DNA from: Gordonia polyisoprenivorans
GTDB lineage: Bacteria > Actinomycetota > Actinomycetes > Mycobacteriales > Mycobacteriaceae
Assembly (NCBI RefSeq): GCF_017654315.1
Contig: NZ_CP072203.1
Location: 5,208,001 to 5,272,000, forward strand
Reading direction: 5' to 3'
Length of the DNA: 64,000 bases
Within the stretch, counting starts at the first letter, position 1, and each line of letters begins with the position of its first letter. The notes under the pieces were generated by a model. That model saw only the letters and a list, made by a program, of their open reading frames with translations, searched no databases and was not told the DNA's origin. Positions 35,981 through 43,718 of this stretch are shown in pieces. A program made the translations under genes and the position numbers.

Positions 35981-37555
35981 TCACCGCGGGAAAGTAACAA
36001 TCACCTGCCCCGTCCGCCGACTCCGCCACTCCACCCTCCGATCCAGAAGGAGCGTCGGCACCCACTCGGCAAGATGCTTGCGTTGGTGATCAGCCCGACA
36101 CAGCGGGATCAGATCACCGAGCACCGTCCAGCCACCGGCCTCGGGGTCGGCATGGTTGAACGGTCGCCAATGGTCGAGGTCGCACAGGTGCGACGGCATC
36201 CCGCAGTACGGGTATCGGCACCACGCATCGTTCGCCAACACCTCAGCGCGCAACTTCGCGCTGGGTGCATAGGTCAATGCCCCAGGTGGTGGCACGGTGT
36301 GACCGCCGTGTCCGGTCGGATCCGCCGGTGGGGCTTGGGGTCGGTCGGAGATCTGCGGGATCAATGGTCCAGCCGCACGTACGGATTCGGGGTAGTGGAT
36401 GGTCTTCGCTATCTCGGCGAGGGTGATGGCGTAGTCGGGGTCGATGGGTCCGTATCCCTGCAACCGGGGCACCAGTACACCGTCGGGGTCAGTGACCACC
36501 GTCAACACGGGTGCCCCGGGTACGACCAGGGCCCGCCCGAACGCCACCGGCACCTCATCCGGGGTGGGCTCATCCATGGGGTCGGGGATCTGGGGTTCGA
36601 CGACCGGCTCCACCGACTCGACGTCGGGCGCATCGGCATCGATAGGTTCCGGTAGCAAGTCGTCCCACGCTGCCGCGTCCGCAGCGTCGGCGGGTGTTTC
36701 CGCCGACTCGTCGCGGGCAGCACCGCCTTTCGCGCAGGTCTCCAAGCCGCATGCGCAGTCGAGGTGCGCTCCGGGCACGCCGGTGATCTCACCGAGGGCG
36801 ATCACCCGCAGCGACCCCACGCGACGCGGGTCCTTGCGGCAGGTCCGTTCATCGACCAGCGCGTTGATCTGGGTGGTGAGGAACACCCCGTAATGGGCGG
36901 GCACAACCGCATCCAAGGTGGAGTGCCCCGCGACATCGGGGGTGATGGTGACGTTTCCCACCAGATCGGTGATGGTGTCGCGGTCCTCGATCACACTGTC
37001 GGGGTTCATCGAAATCAACGCGGCATCGAGTTGCTGGGACAGCACCGGGTCGGTCGTTGCCCGGGACCCGTAGTCCAAGACGATCTCCTCGAACGACATC
37101 CCGGACTCGTCATCGTCGGTGTCGGTGTCGCTGTCGGTGGTGTCGATATCCCCGCCACGCTGCGCGGCGCGCGCCATGATCGACACCCGATTCGTCGACA
37201 GTTCCCCATTCAAATAGGCGGCACGGATCAGCGGGAACTTCTCCAACAGATCCGCCAACGCCACCCAACTCCCGGCCTTGCTACGGGAGACCTTGAACTG
37301 CAACGACACCTCGGCCCGGCCGAGTCTCTCGGCATGCTCGACCACCGAACCCCACACACCGGCCTCAGGCCGACCGGCCAGATGCTCACGAAACACCCTC
37401 TCCGCCAACGCGGCAGCAGCCAGCACCGTCCGGGCCTCGTACTTACGCGATTGACGCAACAACTCAGGGCCGGTCTCGGTGAGCTCATCCCGCGACATCG
37501 ATGCGATCGCGGAAGCATCGGCATCCGGATCGGTGAACGTCAACGTCGTCGACAC
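35981..37555 (-). CDS. DUF222/HNH endonuclease (13E12 repeat family), copy 2
   Basis: A 524-residue DUF222/HNH protein. The N-terminus STTLTFTDPDADASAI is followed by a helical DUF222 part with RTVLAAAALAERVFREHLAGRPEAG and VSRSKAGSWVALADLL. The middle has an acidic linker (TTDSDTDTDDDESG) and a Cys-bearing segment (DCACGLETCAKGG). The HNH domain is WCRYPYCGMPSHLCDLDHWRP...LIPLCRADHQRKH. GTG 37555 has a strong GGAGG 9-14 nt upstream. It is nearly the same protein as copy 3, differing in the acidic linker and scattered residues. Function is unproven; the domain predicts a nicking or double-strand endonuclease. Confidence 0.92.
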   Translation of the reverse strand: MSTTLTFTDPDADASAIASMSRDELTETGPELLRQSRKYEARTVLAAAALAERVFREHLAGRPEAGVWGSVVEHAERLGRAEVSLQFKVSRSKAGSWVALADLLEKFPLIRAAYLNGELSTNRVSIMARAAQRGGDIDTTDSDTDTDDDESGMSFEEIVLDYGSRATTDPVLSQQLDAALISMNPDSVIEDRDTITDLVGNVTITPDVAGHSTLDAVVPAHYGVFLTTQINALVDERTCRKDPRRVGSLRVIALGEITGVPGAHLDCACGLETCAKGGAARDESAETPADAADAAAWDDLLPEPIDADAPDVESVEPVVEPQIPDPMDEPTPDEVPVAFGRALVVPGAPVLTVVTDPDGVLVPRLQGYGPIDPDYAITLAEIAKTIHYPESVRAAGPLIPQISDRPQAPPADPTGHGGHTVPPPGALTYAPSAKLRAEVLANDAWCRYPYCGMPSHLCDLDHWRPFNHADPEAGGWTVLGDLIPLCRADHQRKHLAEWVPTLLLDRRVEWRSRRTGQVIVTFPR

Positions 37556-37586
37556 CAGAAACCTCCCTCCCGCGATCGGACTTGAT

Positions 37587-37602
37587 GAGAACAAGCGTAC
37601 GA
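37587..37602 (-). promoter_or_regulatory. Degenerate SOS (LexA) box candidate
   Basis: Minus-strand TCGTACGCTTGTTCTC matches 9 of 12 defined positions of TCGAAC-N4-GTTCGA, 32 bp upstream of the copy 2 start codon. Confidence 0.25.
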
Positions 37603-37649
37603 AGGGGTACCGACAAAACCGGCCCGACGAACGCGCGGCTCCAGAAATC

Positions 37650-37658
37650 TGTGGACAA
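37650..37658 (-). promoter_or_regulatory. DnaA-box-like 9-mer upstream of DUF222/HNH copy 2
   Basis: TTGTCCACA on the minus strand, 94 bp upstream of the GTG start, the same position and orientation as for the other two DUF222/HNH genes. Confidence 0.5.
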
Positions 37659-37711
37659 CTATCTTTCCACTCGTCGAGTGGGCGTCGATGTGGTTGCGAT
37701 ACTTGTCATCT

Positions 37712-38310
37712 CACCGGGTCTCGAGGCTCGCCGCACGCGGCTCACACCTCGACCACCGGGGGAAGCGGCAAGCATCGGTCAGGAAACGCTCCGTCGTTCT
37801 ACTCCGGGGCTTTCCATCCGATGGTCGAGGTGCCGAGGAGCGATAGCGACGAGCCTCGAGCCCCCGCTCGCCGACAGGCGTCCGCACCAACCGCCGAGCT
37901 GGAACCAGCGTCGCTGCAAGCGGTCTCGAGGCTCGCCGCACGCGGCTCGCACCTCGACCATCGGGGGGGGGGAGGGCGACAATCGGTCAGAAAACGCGCC
38001 GTCGTTCTACTCCGGACTCTTCCATCCGATGGACGAGGCCTCGAGACCCCGCTCGCCGACAGGTCCGCACCACCCGCCGAACCGAACCAGCACCGGCACA
38101 AGCGGTCTCGAGGCTCGCCGCACGCGGCTCGCACCTCGACCATCGAGGGGAGGGGCGAGCGTCGGGTGATAGAAGCGCTGGACGAACGGGGGAAGGGGCA
38201 AGCGTCGGTCAGGAAATGCGCCGTCGTTCTACCCCGGGCCCTTTCCATCCGATGGTCGAGGTGCCGAGGAGCGCCAGCGACGAGCCTCGAGACCCCTCTC
38301 GCTGATCAGG
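37712..38310. repeat. Palindromic repeat (REP-like) array C
   Basis: The 786-bp gap 37556-38341 contains the promoter flank of copy 2 and then this array, with no supported gene. The full ~150-bp unit near 37818-37970 is in the reverse orientation to arrays A and D, followed by a shortened unit (about 38027-38155) and single arms near 37715-37765 and 38250-38300. A run of nine G residues lies in the array near 37966. Long open frames across it come from the repeats. Confidence 0.85.
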
Positions 38311-38341
38311 TTTCCGCGCCACCGGAGGAAAGCGCGGCGTG

Positions 38342-39040
38342 CTACTCCCGTAGGACGGCTTCGAAGGCGATGCGGTCGCCGCGGTAGAGGGAACGGACCT
38401 TTTCGATCGGGCGGCCGTCGGGGTCGAGAGATCGTCTGTGCAACAGGATCATCGGCATGGATGTCGTCGTTTCGAGGAGCGCCGCCTCGCGCGGAGAGGC
38501 GAGCGCCGTCTCGATCCGCTCGTGGGCGGATGCGAACTCGACCCCGGTCGCACGGACTGCCGCATAGAGAGAGGTGGCGGGGTCGAAGGTGGTCAAGAAG
38601 TCGCTGAAGCGATCGACGGGCAGATAGGTGATCTCGAGGCCGAGTTTCGCTCCGTCCGCGAGCAATACACGTTCGAGGTGCAGCACACGCGAGCCGTGTG
38701 CCAACTCGAGGTCGTCGCACAGGGCGTCGTCGGCATCGACCTCGATGAACTGCACGAGTTCACGACTCGGTGTCCGGCCGTGCTTCTTCGCGCCCTCGGT
38801 GTAGGACTGCAATGACAACGGCTGCACCAACTTCGGCGCCGATACGACGGTGCCACGGCCGCGCCGCGCGATCCGTCCCTCGACGAGCAGATCGTGCACG
38901 GCTTGCCGAACGGTCTCGCGGGCAACGGCGAACTCCTCGGCGAGCGCGCGCTCGGCCGGCACCGGGTCACCCTCTTCGAGCCCAGCGAGCTTCTCCTCCA
39001 GGCCGGTGCGCACTTGGTAGTACTTAGGAGTTTCGCGCAC
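38342..39040 (-). CDS. GntR/HutC-family regulator of phosphonate genes (PhnF-like)
   Basis: A 232-residue regulator: N-terminal wHTH with EEGDPVPAERALAEEFAVARETVRQAVHDLLVEGRIARRGRGTVV split over residues about 20-65, and a C-terminal UTRA ligand domain (SRVLHLERVLLADGAKLGLEITYLP; LLHRRSLDPDGRPIEKVRSLYRGDR). The GTG at 39040 overlaps the phnZ-like gene by 17 bp, so the two are cotranscribed. Palindromes typical of HutC-family operators lie in the divergent promoter region. It probably senses a phosphonate or a breakdown product; that ligand is inferred from context. Confidence 0.88.
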   Translation of the reverse strand: MRETPKYYQVRTGLEEKLAGLEEGDPVPAERALAEEFAVARETVRQAVHDLLVEGRIARRGRGTVVSAPKLVQPLSLQSYTEGAKKHGRTPSRELVQFIEVDADDALCDDLELAHGSRVLHLERVLLADGAKLGLEITYLPVDRFSDFLTTFDPATSLYAAVRATGVEFASAHERIETALASPREAALLETTTSMPMILLHRRSLDPDGRPIEKVRSLYRGDRIAFEAVLRE

Positions 39041-39587
39041 CGAGCGCCTCCTGCGTCGCCACTGTTCGTTCGGCGACCGATCCGGCGATACGACACAATT
39101 CGTCGACGCTGATCGCCTGCGCTCCAGGAACTTTTGCCGCGTCGTCGAATCGGCGGAGCCGCAGCGCATCCGACCACCAGCGGTGGCCCGTCCACTCGAT
39201 GCCGACGTCGTCTGCGCCGCCCTGGTGCTCCAGGGACTCGACCGAGATATCACTGAGCGACTCCGCATATCCCGGTTCGGTCGCGGCGAGATGCCGCTTG
39301 GCCGCCACATGCGCGCCGGCCAGCCACGCCACCCGATCGCCGAATCGTGGTGCCAGCCAAGCACAAGCGGCGCGATTGTGATGAGCATCGTCGTCGATCA
39401 GCGGACTGTGTCCGATGTCGTGGAGCGCAGCGGCGAGCACGAGCTCGTCGTCGGCGCCGTTCACCCGCGCCAGCCACGCTGCTTGCGTCGCGTGCTCGAA
39501 CTCGTCGACGGCAAGCTCGTCGTAGACACCGTGGAGAGAGTCGAGCAGAGCGGTCACCTCGGCGACGATCACTGCTGGTGAAGTCAT
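39024..39587 (-). CDS. phnZ: PhnZ-like HD-domain phosphonate oxygenase
   Basis: HD-domain protein of 187 residues in the mixed-valent diiron oxygenase group that cleaves the C-P bond of 1-hydroxyphosphonates, giving an acid and phosphate (PhnZ/TmpB). The diiron ligands appear as FEHATQ, ALHDIGH and a later His (AGAHVAAKRHL), with Asp in RFDDAAKVPG. The N-terminal GVYDELAVDEFEH keeps the Tyr and Glu of the substrate gate. ATG 39587 is favoured because TATGCT lies just upstream; an in-frame ATG at 39599 is possible. No PhnY-like hydroxylase is in the window. Confidence 0.85.
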   Translation of the reverse strand: MTSPAVIVAEVTALLDSLHGVYDELAVDEFEHATQAAWLARVNGADDELVLAAALHDIGHSPLIDDDAHHNRAACAWLAPRFGDRVAWLAGAHVAAKRHLAATEPGYAESLSDISVESLEHQGGADDVGIEWTGHRWWSDALRLRRFDDAAKVPGAQAISVDELCRIAGSVAERTVATQEALGARNS

Positions 39588-39608
39588 GGCCGCAAGCATA
39601 CCGGGTTC

Positions 39609-39618
39609 GGTCTAGACC
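39609..39618. promoter_or_regulatory. HutC/GntR operator 1
   Basis: Palindrome GGTCTAGACC, 21 bp upstream of the phnZ-like start. Flanks TTC...AAA extend the symmetry partly. It matches the TGGTCTAGACCA type bound by HutC-family regulators such as DasR and PhnF. Confidence 0.7.
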
Positions 39619-39652
39619 AAAAGTTAACCGAACGTTTTCCTCGCAGACCTTC

Positions 39653-39668
39653 TTTGGTCTAGACCAAA
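39653..39668. promoter_or_regulatory. HutC/GntR operator 2
   Basis: Perfect 16-bp palindrome TTTGGTCTAGACCAAA, 56 bp upstream of the ABC binding-protein gene. It lies 47 bp centre-to-centre from operator 1, so both divergent promoters are covered. Confidence 0.75.
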
Positions 39669-39724
39669 CGGTGAAGATGGTGGAGCACACGCCCCGATCG
39701 CAACTGTCCAGACCAGGAGCACCC

Positions 39725-40768
39725 ATGCGAGTCCGACACCTCACCCGCGCCGTTGCGGTCGCCACCGCAGCGGCCGCCCTCACTCTCACCGCCGCGTGCG
39801 GCGGCACCGGCACCCAGTCGTCGTCGGGCGCCACGACGCTCACCGTGTACAGCGCCGACGGCCTCGGCAGCTGGTACAAGTCCCAGTTCGCGGCGTATCA
39901 GAAGCAGACCGGCGTCGCCGTCAATGTCGTGGAAGCCGGTTCCGGCGAGGTGGTTTCGCGCGTCCAGAAGGAACAGTCCAACCCACAGGCGGATCTGCTG
40001 GTCACGCTGCCGCCATTCATCCAGCGCGCCGACGCCGACAAACTCCTGCAATCTTCCGGCGTGCAGGACGCCGCGATCGCCCAGGGCAACAATGCCGCCG
40101 ACGGCAACTACGTCGCCATCGTCGACAACACGCTGAGCTTCATCGCCAACCCCTCCGCCCAGCCCGCACCGCGCACGTGGGACGACCTGCTCACATCGCA
40201 GTACAAGGGCAAAATCCAGTACTCCACACCAGGACAGGCCGGCGACGGAACCGCGGTACTCCTGCTGTTGCAGCACCTGATGGGCAACCAACAGGCCCTC
40301 GACTACCTCGCCAAACTCCAGACCAACAATGTCGGCCCGTCCAGCTCGACCGGCAAGCTGCAGCCCAAGGTCAGCAACGGAGAACTGTTGGTGGCCAACG
40401 GCGATGTGCAGATGAATCTCGCCTCCATCCGCGACGACGGCTCGAAGTTCTCCCTGTTCTTCCCGGCCATGCCCGACGGGACCCGCACCACCGTCTCGCT
40501 CCCCTACTTCGCCGGCGTCACCAAAGGCGCACCGCACGCCGAAGAGGCCAAGAAGCTACTCGCCTACCTGGTCAGCAAGGACGTCCAGAACACCGTCGCC
40601 ACCGACGCCCTGGGTATCCCGGTCCGCACCGACGTGACCGCGCCGAGCGGCCCCGACAGCCCCGTCGCCGCCATCAAGGGGGTCACCGTGTGGCGACCCG
40701 ATTGGAATGCGGTGCTCAGCACACTCGACGCCGACGTTGCCGCGTACCAGAAGGCCACCGGGAACTGA
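39725..40768 (+). CDS. phnS: 2-aminoethylphosphonate-type ABC transporter substrate-binding lipoprotein
   Basis: Extracytoplasmic binding protein, 347 residues, of the extracellular solute-binding type 1 family. A signal ending in lipobox LTAAC is followed by TLTVYSADGLGSWYKSQFAAYQKQTGVAVNVVEAGSGEVVSRV, the characteristic PhnS/iron-binding-like start. Later segments are PRTWDDLLTSQYKGKIQ and TVSLPYFAGVTKGAPHAEEAKKLLAYLVS. ATG 39725 follows AGGAG. With the three downstream genes and the PhnZ-like enzyme it makes a phosphonate uptake and use locus. The exact ligand is inferred. Confidence 0.87.
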   Translation: MRVRHLTRAVAVATAAAALTLTAACGGTGTQSSSGATTLTVYSADGLGSWYKSQFAAYQKQTGVAVNVVEAGSGEVVSRVQKEQSNPQADLLVTLPPFIQRADADKLLQSSGVQDAAIAQGNNAADGNYVAIVDNTLSFIANPSAQPAPRTWDDLLTSQYKGKIQYSTPGQAGDGTAVLLLLQHLMGNQQALDYLAKLQTNNVGPSSSTGKLQPKVSNGELLVANGDVQMNLASIRDDGSKFSLFFPAMPDGTRTTVSLPYFAGVTKGAPHAEEAKKLLAYLVSKDVQNTVATDALGIPVRTDVTAPSGPDSPVAAIKGVTVWRPDWNAVLSTLDADVAAYQKATGN

Positions 40769-40769
40769 C

Positions 40770-41948
40770 ATGAGCGACAACCCGATCCGCCGCTCAGCAC
40801 TTGCCGGCCGCGCCACCGAGACCGACACCACGACGGCCGTCAAGGCACCTGAGCGCATCGTGTTCAATCGTGTGTCGGTCACCTATGGCCGCGGCAAGAA
40901 GTCGACCGATGCACTCCGCGATTTCACCCTTCGGGCCCGGCGTGGCGAGACCATAGCGCTCCTCGGTCCGAGCGGTTCCGGCAAGTCCACGGCACTCAAG
41001 GCGCTGGCGGGCTTCGTCCGGCCGAGCGCGGGTCAGGTTTTCCTCAACGGCGACGACATCACCGATCTGCCGCCCGCAAAACGCGGCATCGGCGTGGTCG
41101 TGCAGTCCTACGCCCTGTTCCCGCACATGCGGGTCGCCGACAACGTCGCCTTCGGGCTGAAGGCACGACGCCTGCCGCGCAAGGTCATTGCCGAACGTGT
41201 CGAGGAGTCGTTGTCGATGGTCGCGATGGGCGAGTACGCCCCACGGCTGCCCCGCGAGTTGTCCGGTGGCCAGCAGCAGCGCGTCGCGATCGCCCGTGCC
41301 CTGGCCATCCGGCCCGAGGTCCTGCTGCTCGACGAGCCGCTCGCCGCCCTCGACGCCGCATTGCGGTCGTCGATGGTCGTCGAGTTGCAGCGACTTCGGG
41401 ATGGCTTGCCCGACACCACGATGCTCTACGTCACCCATGATCAGACCGAGGCGCTCGCCCTGGCCGATCGAATCGGCGTCATGCGGGACGCGAGCCTGGT
41501 GGATCTGGGCACCGCCGACGAGTTGTGGTCGCGGCCACCGACCGATTTCACTGCCGGATTCCTCGGCGGCGCCAACCTCATCCCGTGCACCGTGGGGCGG
41601 GTCTCCGGCTCCACCGCGCTGGTGGAGGCCGGCGGAAAGATGTTCTCCACCAACGCCCCCGAACCCATCCAGCGGTGGGCACCGGGGTCCCCGGCGCTGA
41701 TCTGCGTGCGGCCGCACGACGTCGAGGTGGCGCCGGCCGGCGCACACGGGTCGATGTGGGCGCGGGTGGACGGGTCGGTGTGGCGGGGCTCGACGACGCG
41801 CGTCAGCCTGGCCGTCGAAGGACTGCCCGATCAGCTCATCGACGCCGACGTCGTCGGTCACGTCGACTACGCACCGGGTTCGGTTGTCGGCGTGCGCTTC
41901 CCGGACCCCATCGGCGTCCTCGTCGCCTCCGAGGGCACCCCGCGATGA
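40770..41948 (+). CDS. phnT: 2-aminoethylphosphonate-type ABC transporter ATP-binding protein
   Basis: ABC ATPase, 392 residues. Walker A GPSGSGKST is at about residues 69-77, the signature is [15 protein letters not shown], and Walker B is VLLLDEPLAALD. After about residue 240 there is a TOBE-type regulatory domain (RPHDVEVAPAGAHG...). A 36-residue N-terminal extension precedes the first strand. ATG 40770 is the first after the binding-protein stop. The stop overlaps the next start (ATGA). Confidence 0.92.
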   Translation: MSDNPIRRSALAGRATETDTTTAVKAPERIVFNRVSVTYGRGKKSTDALRDFTLRARRGETIALLGPSGSGKSTALKALAGFVRPSAGQVFLNGDDITDLPPAKRGIGVVVQSYALFPHMRVADNVAFGLKARRLPRKVIAERVEESLSMVAMGEYAPRLPRELSGGQQQRVAIARALAIRPEVLLLDEPLAALDAALRSSMVVELQRLRDGLPDTTMLYVTHDQTEALALADRIGVMRDASLVDLGTADELWSRPPTDFTAGFLGGANLIPCTVGRVSGSTALVEAGGKMFSTNAPEPIQRWAPGSPALICVRPHDVEVAPAGAHGSMWARVDGSVWRGSTTRVSLAVEGLPDQLIDADVVGHVDYAPGSVVGVRFPDPIGVLVASEGTPR

Positions 41949-42829
41949 GCACCGGCGCACTGCTCACCGACGACGCCACGTCCACCCCACCACCGCAACC
42001 GAACCGCCCCCTGCGCTCGCGCAGCACGCTGTGGGTGTGGCCACCGCTCGTGATCGTGCTGATCATCGCGGTCTACCCACTCGTGCGGGTACTGACCGAA
42101 TCCGCGGGCGGCACCGGTGAAAGCACCTGGGGTGCAGTACTGTCCAGCGAGATCTTCCGGACCGCGCTCCTGCGGACCGCTCAGGTCGCCGTCGCCTCGA
42201 CACTCGGCGCGCTGATCCTCGGTACCTTCCTGGCGATCGTCCTGGCCTTCGTGCCGTTCCCCGGCTCCACGATCGTGGCGCGACTCATCGACACCGTGCT
42301 CGCCTTGCCGTCGTTTCTGATCACGCTGGCGTTCACCTTTCTCTACGGCACGGCGGGTGCGGTGAATGCGCTCATCGCCGACGTCACCGGCAGCCGTCCC
42401 CTGAATTTCCTCGCCACGCCGTGGGGCGTGATCGCAGCGGAGATCACCTTTTTCACCCCGTTCGTCGTCCGGCCGCTCCTCGCGTCGTTCGCGACGCTGT
42501 CGACCGATCAACTCGATGTCGCCGCGAGTCTCGGCGCATCCCCGTGGCGGGTGTTGCGCTCGGTCATCATGCCCGAGGCGTGGCCGGCGTTGATGGCCGG
42601 CGGCAGCCTGGTACTCCTGTTGACTCTCAACGAGTTCGGCATTGTGTTGTTCACCGGCGCCAAGGACGTGATCACGCTGCCGGTACTGATCTACACCCGT
42701 GGCATCGTCACGTTCGATCTCGCCGGCGCCGCGGTGATCGCCACCGTCCAGGTGGCCCTGTCATTGGCCCTCTACGGCATCTACCGCCTCATCTTCGCCA
42801 GGATATCGGGCAAGCGGAAAGGACTGTGA
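41945..42829 (+). CDS. phnU: 2-aminoethylphosphonate-type ABC transporter permease
   Basis: Membrane permease of 294 residues, about six TM segments. The first TM (LWVWPPLVIVLIIAVYPLV) follows a Pro/Thr-rich N-terminus. The EAA loop reads VAASLGASPWRVLRSVIMPEAWPAL, typical of the PhnU/CysTW-like permease group. It overlaps the ATPase gene by 4 bp, and 3 bp separate it from the second permease. The open frame upstream of ATG 41945 overlaps the ATPase and is not coding. Confidence 0.91.
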   Translation: MSTGALLTDDATSTPPPQPNRPLRSRSTLWVWPPLVIVLIIAVYPLVRVLTESAGGTGESTWGAVLSSEIFRTALLRTAQVAVASTLGALILGTFLAIVLAFVPFPGSTIVARLIDTVLALPSFLITLAFTFLYGTAGAVNALIADVTGSRPLNFLATPWGVIAAEITFFTPFVVRPLLASFATLSTDQLDVAASLGASPWRVLRSVIMPEAWPALMAGGSLVLLLTLNEFGIVLFTGAKDVITLPVLIYTRGIVTFDLAGAAVIATVQVALSLALYGIYRLIFARISGKRKGL

Positions 42830-42832
42830 GAC

Positions 42833-43630
42833 ATGCTGTTCTGGAGCCGTGGCGGCCGCACTGCCGTGTGGACCATCTTCGCCGTCGTGGTGCTGGTGGT
42901 GTTCGTCGCCCCCATCGCCACCGTCGTTCTCGCCGGATTCGCCGGGTCCTGGACCGGTCCGCTGCCGTCACATCTGGGTCTGACACACATGGGGGACGCA
43001 CTCTCGGGCGAGAACGTCGCCTCGTTGTCGGTGAGCCTGCAGACCGCGATCATCGCCGGCGCCCTCGCCCTGATACTCGGCACCTGGGCGGCGCTGGCGA
43101 TCCGGGATTCCACGGGACCGCTGCGCCGGATCACTGACGCCGTCTTCCATCTGCCGATCGCGGTGCCGTCGGTGGCAATCGGCCTGGGCCTGTTGATCAG
43201 TTTCAACTCGCGACCGTTGCTGCTCGGCGGCACCAAGTGGATCGTCGTCGTCGCCCACACCGTGCTGGTGCTGGCCTTCGCGTTCAGTGCGGTCTCGGCC
43301 GCCCTGGATCGGCTCGACCCGGCATATCGGCAGGCCGCCGAATCGCTCGGCGCGTCACCGCTGCGGGTGCTGACCCGCGTCACCCTGCCGCTGCTCCTCC
43401 CCGCGCTCGGCGCCGCCGCAGGACTCTCGGTGGCCCTGTCCATGGGTGAACTCGGCGCCACGGTGATGGTCTATCCGGCGACGTGGAAAACCCTGCCGGT
43501 CACCATCTTCGGGCTCTCCGACCGCGGCGACGTCTTCTCCGCCGCCGCCTGCACGACCATCCTGCTCGTCACCACGATGCTCGCGTTGGTCATCCTCGGA
43601 CGTATCCGGTCACGCGCCGTCGTCCGCTGA
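42833..43630 (+). CDS. phnV: 2-aminoethylphosphonate-type ABC transporter permease
   Basis: Second permease, 265 residues with about six TM segments. The first TM is AVWTIFAVVVLVVFVAPIA and the EAA loop is QAAESLGASPLRVLTRVTLPLLLPAL. The C-terminal part shows SMGELGATVMVYPATWKTLPVTIF, a segment conserved in PhnV-type permeases. It is last in the four-gene transport operon and is followed by a long hairpin. Confidence 0.91.
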   Translation: MLFWSRGGRTAVWTIFAVVVLVVFVAPIATVVLAGFAGSWTGPLPSHLGLTHMGDALSGENVASLSVSLQTAIIAGALALILGTWAALAIRDSTGPLRRITDAVFHLPIAVPSVAIGLGLLISFNSRPLLLGGTKWIVVVAHTVLVLAFAFSAVSAALDRLDPAYRQAAESLGASPLRVLTRVTLPLLLPALGAAAGLSVALSMGELGATVMVYPATWKTLPVTIFGLSDRGDVFSAAACTTILLVTTMLALVILGRIRSRAVVR

Positions 43631-43640
43631 CCTGCTTGTC

Positions 43641-43678
43641 CGATCAGCCAAGCATCAACCTCGATGATTGGCTGATCG
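43641..43678. promoter_or_regulatory. Long imperfect palindrome between phn and proline genes
   Basis: Arms CGATCAGCCAAGCATC and GATGATTGGCTGATCG pair over 16 bp with one mismatch around a 6-nt loop. It starts 10 bp after phnV and ends 40 bp before the P5C dehydrogenase start. It may terminate the phn transcript or be an operator for the proline genes. The lack of a T-run afterwards leaves both open. Confidence 0.6.
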
Positions 43679-43718
43679 AACATATCGCAGGTGTCGCCGT
43701 CTTGGTGGACTGACGGGT

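Larger units (their letters stand above)
35932..37725 (-). mobile_element. REP-bounded DUF222/HNH cassette 2
   Basis: A segment of about 1.8 kb delimited at both ends by repeat arms containing CTCGAG (35932-35937 and 37720-37725). It contains one gene plus conserved flanks: GGTGAGCCACAGCTGG on the 3' side, and a 5' flank with GTTGTCCACAG and TGTCATCTC. The same layout, inverted, occurs at 57400-59227. Mobility is inferred from the shared boundaries, not shown. Confidence 0.5.

Noticed and set aside
35932..37725. Classical insertion sequence
   Set aside because: No transposase domain and no terminal inverted repeats or target duplications of IS type were recognised; only the nuclease gene and REP-like arms.
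37479..38387. 302-codon frame across the repeat array
   Set aside because: Its translation repeats with the DNA units and has no family resemblance.
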